Of a stretch of 64,000 nucleotides of DNA, positions 36,001 through 49,000 are shown in pieces; position 1 is the stretch's first letter; each line of letters opens with the position of its first letter. The notes under the pieces were generated by a model. That model saw only the letters and a program-made list of their open reading frames with translations, was not told the origin of the DNA and did not search any database. The stretch is taken from the NCBI GenBank assembly GCA_037976565.1, contig CP137670.1, positions 20,305,395 through 20,369,394 of the forward strand. Reading direction: 5' to 3'. Source of the stretch: Mesocentrotus franciscanus. Its lineage: Eukaryota; Echinodermata; Echinoidea; Camarodonta; Strongylocentrotidae. The position numbers and the translations under genes were made by a program.

Positions 36001-36292
36001 CAGGGGCGGATCCAACCGGCGGCAAGGGAGGGGGCCTAAAAAGGGGCCCACTTCGTGCGAAAATTTATAAATCGTGCCGGCCGATTTTTCGCTCAGTGGG
36101 GGTAGTGAGCACTATTTTTTTTTTTGGCACCCGATAATTTTTTTTCCCTATGGGAAGGGTTATTTTTCCCGACACCTCCCCATTGGGCGCCAGGAGGGGC
36201 CCATCTTCTTCTTTTTCAAAAAGGGTGTTTTCACCTGTTTTTTTGCTAGGTAGGGGCCCGGGCCCCCCGGGCCCCTCATGGATCCGCCACTG
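36001..36292. mobile_element. hAT-type non-autonomous element in unit 3
   Basis: It starts CAGGGGCGGATCCA and ends TGGATCCGCCACTG, flanked by the 8-bp duplication CCTGAAAT (35993-36000 and 36293-36300). Units 1 and 2 have a single CCTGAAAT at the matching place and no element. Confidence 0.9.
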
Positions 36293-37369
36293 CCTGAAAT
36301 ACACTAGCTTACATCGTCCCAGGGGCGGATCTAGCTTTTCCCTCTGGCATTTTTTCCACTAGCATTTTTAACTCTGGCATTATTTCCTCTGGTATTTTTA
36401 CTCGACACCGTCCTGTATGATTGTATGTGTGGGCTTATGTGTGTGTGCATTCGTGTATGTCCATGTTCGTGTCTTTCTGAGTTTGACTTCATGTAATTAT
36501 TTTGTGTGAAACAGGTTCAATAATAAAAAATAGTTCAAGAAACCTAAAAGCACGATAAACGGAGAGTTCTGCTTCTCCATCTTTTTTTTTAAATTAACGC
36601 ACCCTTTTGGCAAAACCGGGGCTTTGGACGAATGGTCGCGTTCCAGTCGACGCGACGCGACGCGCCACTCCCAACGCACCCTTTCGGGAAAACCGGGGTT
36701 TGGACGAATGGTCGCGTTCAAGTTAACGCGACGCACCGCGACGCTACCCGACCATTCGGAATAAGCCATTTTGTATTCATGTTTGTAAATTAATTCTGTG
36801 TTTTTCTGTGTTTTTTGTGTTTATCTATGTTAGTAATTGTGATTGTGTGATATACTTTGTATACTGCTCTTTTTACCCTGTATGTTAATTTTATTGCTTG
36901 GCAAAATAAATTGAATTGAATTGAATTGAATTATTATTATAATTCAATCATTTTATAAAATAATTCACAAAAGACCATATGGCACTTGATTATTTAAGGA
37001 AATTAGCTCTACCCTCATCTTTTAATGAATAATTTAGTTGTTAACTTTGAATACCAGTTATTTGATACAAAGTAAGCCCTTCCCTCGTCTTTTAACTAGT
37101 AAGGGTATGAATATTTGATACAATACAATGAATACAGTGCCATTATTGGCCAGGACCTTGCCCTTGCAATACACATCTTCACGCCCAACTCTATCGATAG
37201 CCAGCTCATTGGGTAGACATCCATACACGTCTTCGAAGCATTTCTGAAAGCATATCCAAAAATCATGACGATGTCAGCTATAAAGGCTGTATTAGGTTCT
37301 GCTCTTCCAGCAAACATAACGGCGTCGGATAGTGCCCACTTTAGGACCCCATCTAATGAAAATGTAAGA

Positions 37370-37430
37370 ATGAATAGTGGTATTTTATATGAAAACGGTA
37401 GCGGAGATTCCACCTCGAAGGAGACAAAGA
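37370..37430 (+). pseudogene. truncated GCH1 exon 1, copy 3
   Basis: It starts at ATG 37370 (context AGAATG) and has the same first ~20 codons, then the unit junction. A one-base deletion lies upstream near 37222. Confidence 0.8.
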
Positions 37431-37451
37431 GAACTTACACACACCTGAAAT

Positions 37452-37767
37452 CAGGGGCGGATCCAGCCGGCGGCAAGGGAGGGGCCTAAAGGGGCCCACT
37501 TCGTGCGAAAATTTATAAATCGTGCCGGCCGATTTTTCGCTCAGTGGGGGGTAGTGAGCACTATTTTTTTTTTTTTGGCACCCGATAATTTTTTTTCCCT
37601 ATGGGAAGGGTTATTTTTTTCCCCCGACACCCCTCCCCCATTGGGCGCCAGGGGAGGGGGCCCATCTTCTTCTTTTTCAAAAAAGGGTGTTTTCACCTGT
37701 TTTTTTTTGCTAGGGTAGGGAGCCCGGGCCCCCCGGGCCCCCCGGGCCCCTCATGGATCCGCCACTG
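37452..37767. mobile_element. hAT-type non-autonomous element in unit 4
   Basis: The flanking duplication CCTGAAAT (37444-37451 and 37768-37775) is identical to that in units 3 and 5, showing co-duplication rather than independent insertion. Confidence 0.9.
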
Positions 37768-38845
37768 CCTGAAATACACTAGCTTACATCGTCCCAGGGG
37801 CGGATCTAGCTTTTCCCTCTGGCATTTTTTCCACTAGCATTTTTAACTCTGGCATTATTTCCTCTGGTATTTTTACTCGACACCGTCCTGTATGATTGTA
37901 TGTGTGGGCTTATGTGTGTGTGCATTCGTGTATGTCCATGTTCGTGTCTTTCTGAGTTTGACTTCATGTAATTATTTTGTGTGAAACAGGTTCAATAATA
38001 AAAAATAGTTCAAGAAACCTAAAAGCACGATAAACGGAGAGTTCTGCTTCTCCATCTTTTTTTTTAAATTAACGCACCCTTTTGCAAAACCGGGGCTTTG
38101 GACGAATGGTCGCGTTCCAGTCGACGCGACGCGACGCGCCACTCCCAACGCACCCTTTCGGGAAAACCGGGGTTTGGACGAATGGTCGCGTTCAAGTTAA
38201 CGCGACGCACCGCGACGCTACCCGACCATTCGGAATAAGCCATTTTGTATTCATGTTTGTAAATTAATTCTGTGTTTTTCTGTGTTTTTTGTGTTTATCT
38301 ATGTTAGTAATTGTGATTGTGTGATATACTTTGTATACTGCTCTTTTTTACCCTGTATGTTAATTTTATTGCTTGGCAAAATAAATTGAATTGAATTGAA
38401 TTGAATTATTATTATAATTCAATCATTTTATAAAATAATTTACAAAAGACCATATGGCACTTGATTATTTAAGGAAATTAGCTCTACCCTCATCTTTTAA
38501 TGAATAATTTAGTTGTTAACTTTGAATACCAGTTATTTGATACAAAGTAAGCCCTTCCCTCGTCTTTTAACTAGTAAGGGTATGAATATTTGATACAATA
38601 CAATGAATACAGTGCCATTATTGGCCAGGACCTCGCCCTTGCAATACACATCTTCACGCCCAACTCTATCGATAGCCAGCTCATTGGGTAGACATCCAAT
38701 ACACGTCTTCGAAGCATTTCTGAAAGCATATCCAAAAATCATGACGATGTCAGCTATAAAGGCTGTATTAGGTTCTGCTCTTCCAGCAAACATAACGGCG
38801 TCGGATAGTGCCCACTTTAGGACCCCATCTAATGAAAATGTAACC

Positions 38846-38907
38846 ATGAATAGTGGTATTTTATACGAAAACGGTAGCGGAGATTCCACCTCGAAGGAGA
38901 CAAAGTG
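38846..38907 (+). pseudogene. truncated GCH1 exon 1, copy 4
   Basis: It starts at ATG 38846 (context ACCATG), with about 20 codons as in the gene, then AAAGTGAACTTAC, which ends the frame. The upstream frame from 38603 is open, as in copies 1 and 5. Confidence 0.8.
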
Positions 38908-38908
38908 A

Positions 38909-40345
38909 ACTTACACACACACCTGAAATCAGGGGCGGATCCAGCCGGCGGCAAGGGAGGGGGCCTAAAAAGGGGCCCACTTCGTGCGAAAATTTGAAAA
39001 TCATGCCGGCCGATTTTTCGCTCAGTGGGGGTAGTGAGCACAATTTTTTTTTGGCACCCGATAATTTTTTTCCCTATGGAAAGGGTTATTTTTCCCCGAC
39101 ACCCCCTTAGGCGCCAGGGGAGGGTGCCCATCTTCTTCTTTTTCAAAAAAGGTGTTTTTACCTGTTTTTTTTTTGCTAGGAGGGCCCGGGCCCCGGCCCT
39201 CATGGATCCGCCATTGCCTGAAATACACTAGCTTACATCGTCCCAGGGGCGGATCAAGCTTTTCCCTCTGGCATTTTTACCTCTGGCATTATTTCCTCTG
39301 GTATTTTTACTCGACACCGTCCTGTATGATTGTATGTGTGGGCTTATGTGTGTGTGCATTCGTGTATGTCCACGTTCGTGTCTTTCTGAGTTTGACTTCA
39401 TGTAGTTATTTTGTGTGAAACAGGTTCAATAATAAAAAAATAGTTCAAGAAACCTAAAAGTACGATAAACGGATAGTTCTGCTTCTCCATCTTTTTTTTT
39501 TAATTAACGCACCCTTTGGCAAAACCGGGGCTTTGGACGAATGGTCGCGTTCCAGTCGACGCGACGCGACGCGCCACTCCCAACGCACCCTTTCGGGAAA
39601 ACCGGGGGGGGGGATTTGGACGAATGGTTGCGTTCAAGTTAACGGGACGCACCGCGACGCTACCCGACCATTCGGAATAAGCCATTTTGTATTCATGTTT
39701 GTAAATTAATTCTGTGTTTTTCTGTGTTTTTTTGTGTTTATCTATGTTAGTAATTGTGATTGTGTGATATACTTTGTATACTGCTCTTTTTTACCCTGTA
39801 TGTTAATTTTATTGCGTGGCAAAATAAATTGAATTGAATTGAATTGAATTATTATTATAATTCAATCATTTTATAAAATAATTTACAAAAGACCATATGG
39901 CACTTGATTATTTAAGGAAATTAGCTCTACCCTCATCTTTTAATGAATAATTTAGTTGTTAACTTTGAATACCAGTTATTTGATACAAAGTAAGCCCTTC
40001 CCTCGTCTTTTAACTAGTAAGGGTATGAATATTTGATACAATACAATGAATACAGTGCCATTATTGGCCAGGACCTCGCCCTTGCAATACACATCTTTAC
40101 GCCCAACTCTATCGATAGCCAGCTCATTGAGTAGACATCCAATACACGTCTTCGAAGCATTTCTGAAAGTATATCCAAAAATCATGACGATGTCAGCTAC
40201 AAAAGCTGTAGTAGGTTCTGCTCTTCCAGCAAACATAACGGCGTCGGATAGTGCCCACTTTAGGACCCCATCTAATGAAAATTTAACCATGAATAGTGGT
40301 ATTTTATACGAAAACGGTAGCGGAGATTCCACCGCGAAGGAGACA
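38909..40345. repeat. GCH1 5' array, unit 5, joined to the gene
   Basis: It is the same as units 3 and 4, but continues past ACAAAGAGA into GGAGATTCTGG and the rest of exon 1. It is the most diverged unit in the flank just upstream of the start codon. Confidence 0.85.
38930..39216. mobile_element. hAT-type non-autonomous element in unit 5
   Basis: It is flanked by CCTGAAAT (38922-38929 and 39217-39224). The right terminal repeat has one extra change (CCATTG for CCACTG). Confidence 0.9.
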
Positions 40346-40511
40346 AAGAGAGGAGATTCTGGAAGGCAGCTACCTGGTTTGGAGCTGGCCTATCGGTCTG
40401 TCCTTCGAGATGTCGGGGAGGACCCGGGCAGAGAGGAGCTGAGGAAGACCCCTAATCGAGCAGCGAAGGCCATGATGTTCTTTACAAAAGGCTATCAGGA
40501 CAAAATTGAAG
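40289..40511 (+). CDS. GCH1: GCH1 exon 1
   Basis: It codes residues 1-74 plus one base. A variable N-terminus of about 28 residues leads into the conserved helix ([19 protein letters not shown]) and [20 protein letters not shown]. The donor is GAAG|GTAAAT. Only this last copy in the array continues into the enzyme body. Confidence 0.92.
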
Positions 40512-43035
40512 GTAAATTCGTCGGCTCACCGCAAAATTCAAAGAAAAAGCGAACAGTGAAGACTTAACGAAAACCATCTTTTAAAGGGATAGTTGAGTTC
40601 TTGTTTAAGACCGCAAATGCCTTCAACGTGCATGTTAATTGCGCTTGTTCTTATTTATGACATTTCTAATGCCCTTGTAGGACCTACAGTTGCTATGAAG
40701 GTAATTTTAGACCCCAAAATGTGTGAATTTGGATTGAATACGATCATACCAATTCAGCTCCACTTTCAAAAAAATACGGTGACCGTTAATTAATTAATAA
40801 TTAATTAATAGTAACAATCCATGGACCGGCTGGTTGTGCGTATTATAACCAACACGAAAAGGGCAACAAAAAGCCAATATTGGCATTGGCTGGAATAAAA
40901 GGTATAGGCCTAAGGCGCTATCTCGTTTTTCAACGGCTGGTTCAAAATTACCGAATATTTGTGGGGCACCACAAATATTAGAAATGGTTATATTTATGGA
41001 TATTTCAGCCGTCTCTGAACCGATTTTGATCAAACAAAGATGATTTTGCCATTTAAATTGTATATTCTTTCAAATTTGACACTCTTTTTTTCATTGTCTC
41101 ACCAAATAATTATTTTGTGTTGGGCCCTCTGCAACAAAACTCAACTATATCCCTTTAATGATTAGCTTTAAATATTGCATCATGATCAGTAGATCTGACA
41201 TTCAAAGTAAACGTGGTACATACAGAACTAACACAATCCTGAATAATTTAACTTAATGATAAACTTGAGTTCTGGTAAATATAGAAAATAAATTCTCACA
41301 GAATCCAACGAAACTTACACTGAATGTTCAAGATTACAAATAAATGACATGTGCCAAACAATTTTTGTAGAAAATGTATAGTGGCTGAGTAATGAGCATA
41401 GAAATATAAGGAAACCGAGTAAGTAGTCGATCGATCCCGACATCATGTGCTTAAAGCCCAAGTCCACTCCGATTTTCAAAAATTATAACATGTTGTAAAT
41501 AAATCAAAGGCTAAAACTGCCGAATATCACGGGCGTACTTCAATCAGGTGATTTTTAAGAGCGATTTTTGTTTCGGGTATTTCGAGCAAAACATTTATAT
41601 TGCTGTACGGATGTGACGTATGCTCCTCACAACGAAAGTGCCAGCGGTATACATTCTGACAATAGGCTATTTAATGTAACCAAATTTAATGCATACGTCT
41701 TGTGAAGTGCCTCTATACAAACTATTTCATTCACCTGATAAGAATAATAGTGTTTCATTATTCTTATCAGGTGAATGAAATAGTTTGTATCGAGGCACTT
41801 CACAAAGACGTATGCATTAAATTTGGTTACATTACGAATCTGTGTTGTGAGGACCCTACGTCACAACCGACTCGCTCATTAATTTGTTTTTTGCTCATTA
41901 AAAAAAATTATTAAAAATAAATCTGAGCACCATTTTCCAAAACCAAGTTATATTTGGGCTTTTTAGATTTTTGTCTATCTAATCAGCTCAACTTTTCAGT
42001 GGAGTGGACTTGTACCTTAACACAGGTCACTATATGTGCAAATGGGAATTGTGTTTTTTATCGAAGATGATGCCCAGAAAGTTTTGTGCGTTTGTTTTTA
42101 TTTCACTGGTTCAAACAACCAATCTACTGCAGAATAAATAATCCAGAATAAATCATAGTAATTTTCTCTGAAAATATAATTCCCATACCAGAGCTGAAGA
42201 TTAGCTTTAAGGAAAATTAGTACAATAACGCAAAATATTTTCATGGCACTTTTTTAAAGATAAAGTTGAGTTCTGGTCATGCGATTGCATTGTGGAAGAA
42301 ACTGTGTGGAAATCGATCAGAAAAAGTTGATCATGAAGCATATAAGTATTGATGTGTAGGGCCTACTGCAAAGTTCTGGAGTCATCAGAATGATAAGAGT
42401 CTTATTAAAGTAACAAGCACTGTACACAAATATGGGACTACACAAACTCATGGCATAAAATCGGGCCTCATTTTTAAGCTGTTACTTGACATATTTAGAA
42501 TATGAAGGCATTTGAAGAGCCATACTTTTCAGAGAACATTTTTCTCTGATGTTCTTCCACACTTGCACAATAAGAATGATGATCGACGCTCACATATTAT
42601 TTTTCACCTCTCCCCAGAACGTAACTTTCTTTTTAACGCAGATACAAAGTGCTTACGAAAACTTAAACATTACAGATACAGGGACTTGGATTGACCGAAT
42701 ACTGTTAAACACACAAAACTTTATTATGAATTATAGTACTTACTAGAGGCACATAATGAATGACAAAAAAGTAAAGAGATAAGAGAAAAATTAATTGAAA
42801 TTTGCACTTGCAAAACCCTATCGTATTGTCAATTGAAATGATATTTGGATTCCCCGTGGGCATGAGTAAAATGATTTGATTAATTATCGATATTTAATGT
42901 TCTATTATTACAATAAGGTTTCATTTAATATATGTTATTTTGCAAATACAATGATTTGAATTGAATTGAATTGAATCAATCATACTTTTCAAGAGGTGAA
43001 GGGCAAAGCTACTTGCGTTTCGGATGTGCTAACTA

Positions 43036-43083
<48 letters not shown>

Positions 43084-46000
43084 TATTTTGTACACAAATC
43101 TGACTGAAAAGGGCACCCATTGGCGCACGAGTAATGAATAAGATACAAATTAACAAACGTTTGCAAAACAAAGTTACAGTCTATAAAATATTCCAATGAT
43201 CAAGTCATTAGCAATTTAGCATGACATTAATGGCACACTTTCTTCATCAACATCGTTTTCTAATTTTTAAAATAAAAACGCGTTCTTTGGATTTCAGATG
43301 TGCTGTTGGTGCAATATATTTGGATTTCAGAAATGCTGAGTGTTGCAATATTATCTTTGAATTTCATAAAAGCTGAGTGGAGCAATACTTATTTTGGATT
43401 TCAAATGTGTTGAATGGGGCAATAATTTGATTGAATTTCGAATGCAATATTTTATTTGAATTGCAGATGTGTTGATTGGTGCAGTATTATCTTTGAATTT
43501 CAAATGTGTTGATTGGTGCAATTTTATCTTTGAACTGCAGATGTGCAGATTGGGGCAATATTATCTTTCAATTTTGGATATGCTGAGTGGTAAAATATTA
43601 TCTTTGAACTTCTGATGTGCTGAGTGGAGCAATATTATCTTTAAATTGCAGATGTACTGATTGGTGCAATATTATTTTTGAATTTCAAATGTGCTGATTG
43701 GTGCGATGTTATCTTTGAGATTCAGATGTACTGATTGGGGCAATATTAATTTTGAATTTCAGATATGCTGAGTGGTACAATATTATCTTTGAATTTGATA
43801 TGAGCTGAGTGGTGCAATATTTATTTTGGATTTCAGATGTGTTGAATGGTGCAATATTTGAAGCTGACCATGATGAGATGGTTGTAGTGAAGGACATCGA
43901 GATGTTCTCTCTGTGTGAGCACCATCTTTTACCCATGGTCGGGAAGGTGAGTAGAGAGGCGGTCCTGTAGACTGATAGTCCACGGGACTGACACATCAAT
44001 GTTGTTCTGTCAGAGACTATATACCGTTTTCACACTGGCAAAATTTGCTGAAAACTATTTTATCAGGATCGTAATATCTAAAGATAAACTTTCAGAAAGC
44101 CAGCGAGACTGACATTTTCTCGATCTCGTTGCCGGCGCTCTCGTACACCCTTAGAACACTTATTAGGACACCAAGACCGGTATGTCGGCCTTGCGGGCTG
44201 TCGGTCAAGTGGGAAAAATGGCTCGATAACTCCCTGATAATTTTTGGAAGGCCACTCAGACCGATAATTTGTCTCATGGGCTCTCGGCCCGAGGGCTGTA
44301 GACGTTGATTAGGTCTTCAGATAATTCGTTATGCCATACAAAATGTATCTCTGTTCCACATTGTATTTACCATGAGATAATTGTACCAAGGCTTCAAGAT
44401 TATTCGACTGTTTCAAATGCAAAAGTAATCTATATCGGTGTTAAAATGATTTTGATGGAGCTAATCAAGCCCGACAATGAGTCATTTTAGAAAGCCATTG
44501 GGGTGTTTCACAAAGCCTAAGTCGAACTTAACTCTAAGTTGGACTTAAAAATTATGGAGAGCCATTTGTAGCCTTAAAATAAAATATATTCAGATGGGAA
44601 AATTCAAGTATTTTAGATTTTTATAAATTCCACGTCAAGAACATGAAATCTCCTTTGATAATAGAAAATATGAATGATTTGAAACAACATTTTATCCCTT
44701 TTAAAATAACTTTTACAAATTATTTTCATAGATGCTAACGGCTTTCCATAATTGTTAAGTCCAACTTAGAGATGAGTTCAACTTAGGATCTTTGTGAAAC
44801 ACCCCCATGGTCTTCTAAAAAGCGATCCCTGGTGCCTCTTGTTTTTCGTAAATGTATAAATTATGTGTGGCAGACGGGTGACCGTGCAGAGAGCCAAAGA
44901 AGGTGACCGAATATTATAATTGTTGTAATTTGTTTGAAAAGGAAGATTATGGTCTTCTAATGAAATCAATATGAATATTTTATGTCTCTATTTTTAATCA
45001 ATATAAACAAGTCATATTTTACTATTTTTGCCAGTGGTGTATAGGGTGGTGGATTTATAAAATTCATGAGTCGGGATAGGGATGTTTAGACGCCGGGAAG
45101 ATTGAGTTACAAACATTTGGCTCATCCCATCCCTTCCTGAAAATTCCGGGTCAAACTTGTTTAAACATTTCTCATTTGCAGGTGCTGACAGGCAATCAGA
45201 AGTTTAGAATAAAACGTTAAGCTATAAAGTATTTCGAGTCCTGGGTCCCGTCTTATAAAGAGTTTATATTAATCGCGACTTATTTGCGATTAATATCAAT
45301 CTCAACTATGTATATAAGAGATAGGAAACTGTAAACTTGCGTTTGATTGGAGGACTTGTGATTGAGTTGGATCAATCGCAATTCTTTATAAGACGGGGGC
45401 ACTGTTTTATTGAACTAAAACCCCACATTACCAATAACTTTGGGTATGATTGTTTATTCTATCCAAAGTACACCCCTACCAGTTTCCATGACACCATCAT
45501 TGTGATTATGTAACTGCAGATGAAATATTTGTCACGTAAATAAATTACCATTTTCAATGCTTAAATTGTTTTCTTCTTTCTTTTGGTATTTTATTTCGGT
45601 TTTTTCTTCTTTTTTCAGGTTTCTGTAGGTTATCTACCCCAAAAGTGTGTGCTCGGATTGAGCAAAATAGCAAGGTATTAAATATCTTTCTTATTTCCTT
45701 GTGCTCGTGGTATGATCAAAATATGTAAATTTCTTTTGGTAAATTAGACATACAATACATAATCACATCGAACCTATATGAATTTCGGTTCAACTGGGTA
45801 ACAAAAGTGTCATCACAAAGGGTTGATCACACCTTTTCCTCATGTAAACATTTTGTGTGGCCTGTACGTCACCCCCCACTTTTTTGAAAAAGTATGTAAA
45901 GAGAAATAGAAAGAAAGAAAGACGCTATATCTGTTAATGGTGAAATTGTGAAAATCATACTTAATGGCGATCCTGGAAACACAAAACTTACATTGGAACG

Positions 46001-49000
46001 AATGTCAAATTAAGGAGTAGGTAGGGCCCACAGGCCGTATATGCATAGCAAATCATAGACATGGTAAATGCCCATAAAAGTGGTCTGGGTGGAGGCCGAT
46101 ATGCTTTAGTGAACTGATTTGAAGTACCATATAGACTATAGAATATAAATTAATTTAAGTTTCTCAGTGTTAAGAAGACCTAAAAGCGTGATTTAGCGAA
46201 CCTAATTCAGCAAAAAAGCGCGAAAAAATAGCAAATGCGAGAAGTAAAACACGGAGTCATCGTCAAGCATGTCGGCAAAGCTTGACGCCATGACGTCATT
46301 TTTCAGAATGATGATCGCCCCCTTTCCCATCTTTTTTTCCTATAAATTTTGCAAGCATATTCTGGGTGACCAAACCAGGAAATTTCGAAGCCGCATTTTA
46401 AAATGTGTCAAGGGGGCCATTTTTACACGCCATTTGATACCCAGCATGAGTATGTTAGTATGGAAGGCCATTTATGCCACAGCTCGCGTGTATGTTGGGC
46501 AAAACATGCCATAATTCTGTGCAACTATATGACTATACAGCCATCGAATGGACGTATAGCTTTAACCAATCAGAAAGCAGGAAACTATACGTGTTTACAC
46601 AATTGTATAGTTGTAAACACGTAGTTAGTTGTAAATTCTCGTACATGCAGTACAGCAGGAAACTGTACTTGTTTACAAGTTTGAACCAATCAGAAAGCAG
46701 GAAACTGTATATGTTTACTATCATGAGTTGATCTCATTTGCATACACGTAAGGTAAAAACGATTAAACCAATCAGCGCGTAGTGTGCACATTGCATGCAA
46801 TTAATGTGCGATCCCATACGTGCGCGCCAGTCGTTGAGAGGTCAGAAGGAATGAATATTTATGAAGTGATCACGCGTTGACCTTATGCGACCTCATACTC
46901 TAACGACAGTTAGCCAATCAGCATCGCTATTATACAAGGTAGTTGCACGCGCACTATTGTGTGCATTATACAAATAACGCACGGTAGCGAGTGCATTCAG
47001 GGCCAAATAATAACGATGTGCGAGAAGAGCCCCTGGATATACCGCACCGAGGTCCGCAGGACCGAGTGCGGTATATCCAGGTGGCGAGTCGAGCACAGAG
47101 TGCATTATTTCGGCCCACAAATGCACGAGCAAACGTGCATTGTTTGTTTTATACAACTTCCCCTCCTACTGAGTTGCCCCCAAGCCAATGAATAAATAAT
47201 TGAATTGTATTACCTTCACGCTCACGCTTCGGTCTCTCAACCGTTGACTAAAAAGTGATCCAAAAAGTTGCAAAGTTAAGTCTATTGTGACTTAATAATC
47301 ACACCCAAGGCACACTTTTCCTGGCATTGCTGAATTTGATTTGGTTATCCGAGCATCATTGCGCGTACACTTCACGCAAAATTTGACACGCGACCCATTG
47401 TCACTCGCATGGATGACCTCGACCTCATTATGAGTGCAGGGAATGTGCTAACCAAAATTACTATACCTGCACTCCGGCGAGTGCAATAGTGCAGTCCATT
47501 GAATGTCACGTGACCCGATTTGAACCAATCACATTACAGAACATTCTTGGAAGTTGTATAAGTACACCTATATGGCGTGGGCAAAGTGGATTTGCGTAGC
47601 TATATAATTATAGTCTAGATGGGCAAGGGTCATGAATATTGACAATGTACATAATATGGCAAAGTTATGCAAATTTCCTCGAAATTTCACATGAATATGC
47701 ATAAGGATCTGTTGCAACTACCTATATGTAGGTTTTTTGTGAATAAACAACGTGATTGCCAGTGAAACGCCCCGCCCAAGTTGGATATCCTGTTTGAAAT
47801 ATTCCACCGCGCGTCAATGTAAAACTGCGTGTTGTGTTAGGGCTAATTGCCCTAGAAATTAAGTGTCGTGTCAGCTATAATTTTCTACTCGAAAGGTAAA
47901 TATGTAAAATTTTCACAAAAGTAGACAAATTTGGCATCTACAGCAAGTCTAAAAACCAAAATTTTCATTCAAACAAGGTTTTTCTGAACAGAAAGATATA
48001 TTCGGGGAGATATGGTTTCGTAAAATGGAGAGTGTGTGTAAAAGCCTAAACCTGATTGTGCGCCCTGTGTCGTGCGTTTTGAATACGCTCGGTCTCTATC
48101 GAAGACGTCACTTAACTTATTTTATATACCTCACTTAAGAAATCCAGCCATCTGATTGGTCGAATTTGCTGTCGTGGATTTAACCATTCCCGTAAATAAA
48201 CGAAAAATGCCAAACCCATGTATTAGTTCTCGGGTAAAATCCCGGCAAAATTCCAGTTACCGGGAAATTAGTTAAGTCTTACTGCGATCCCCATTGGTTT
48301 ACGTGTTAAAAACTGGTTTGTGCGAGCGCGGACACCTTACATTAATTTTGTGCGAAGAATTGGTCGCTAGCAATTTTTAATACAGCGCAGACGACCGTAT
48401 ATGTACGGCTTTCCAAACAAGGCAAATGGCTGAAGAAACTCTCCCAAGATTTCAACTTCCTGATGATCTGCAAGACTTGATTAATTCTGCTGACAGCAAG
48501 AACACCAAAAATTCCGTGAAATTCTCCATGAAAATATTCGAAGACTTCCTGCAAGTTATCAACACAGACCCGGCTCGATAGCGTAGGCTAAATGAACTTT
48601 CAAATTCGGAGCTGGACAATGTACTCCAAAACTACATCTGGAGGAAACTATTTGTGATATTAATTAGTAAGTTAGTAATTAGTAATACTTGATGTGTTTA
48701 TGGTGTCTGTTTGAATGGTACAAATGATACGGATTTAGAAATGTAAGGTCTAATATGATTGTCAAATCCAGTCAGTGGAGTCCCACACAGTAGGGACTTT
48801 TAGATTTAGACGACGAGAGCGTGGACTAGCTGCCGCGTGTGACTTGTGTTAATTAAGGCACTGGGCCGTGCCCGGCAGTGCCTTAAAAGGACATCACAGT
48901 GCCTTATAAGGACGTCACACGTTGCAGTCCACTATGTCGACGTGCAATGTACTGAGCTGAGACGTAGTCTAGACTAGATTCTATGTGTAGTCTATTTAGT

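Larger units (their letters stand above)
35979..37430. repeat. GCH1 5' array, unit 3 (1.45 kb)
   Basis: This is a shorter unit type. It starts at AACTTACACACACACCTG, carries a hAT-type element, then continues with the fold-back, LINE tail, GCH1 flank and exon 1 start. Confidence 0.85.
37431..38907. repeat. GCH1 5' array, unit 4 (1.48 kb)
   Basis: It has the same organisation as unit 3, with small length changes in the homopolymer runs of its hAT-type element. Confidence 0.85.

Noticed and set aside
40046..40288. Extended N-terminus for GCH1 (start at 40046)
   Set aside because: The frame is open, but the co-duplicated copies show replacement changes in both frames and frame-breaking deletions, and GCH1 needs no such domain. 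ATG 40289 with ACCATG context is preferred, though 40046 is not ruled out.
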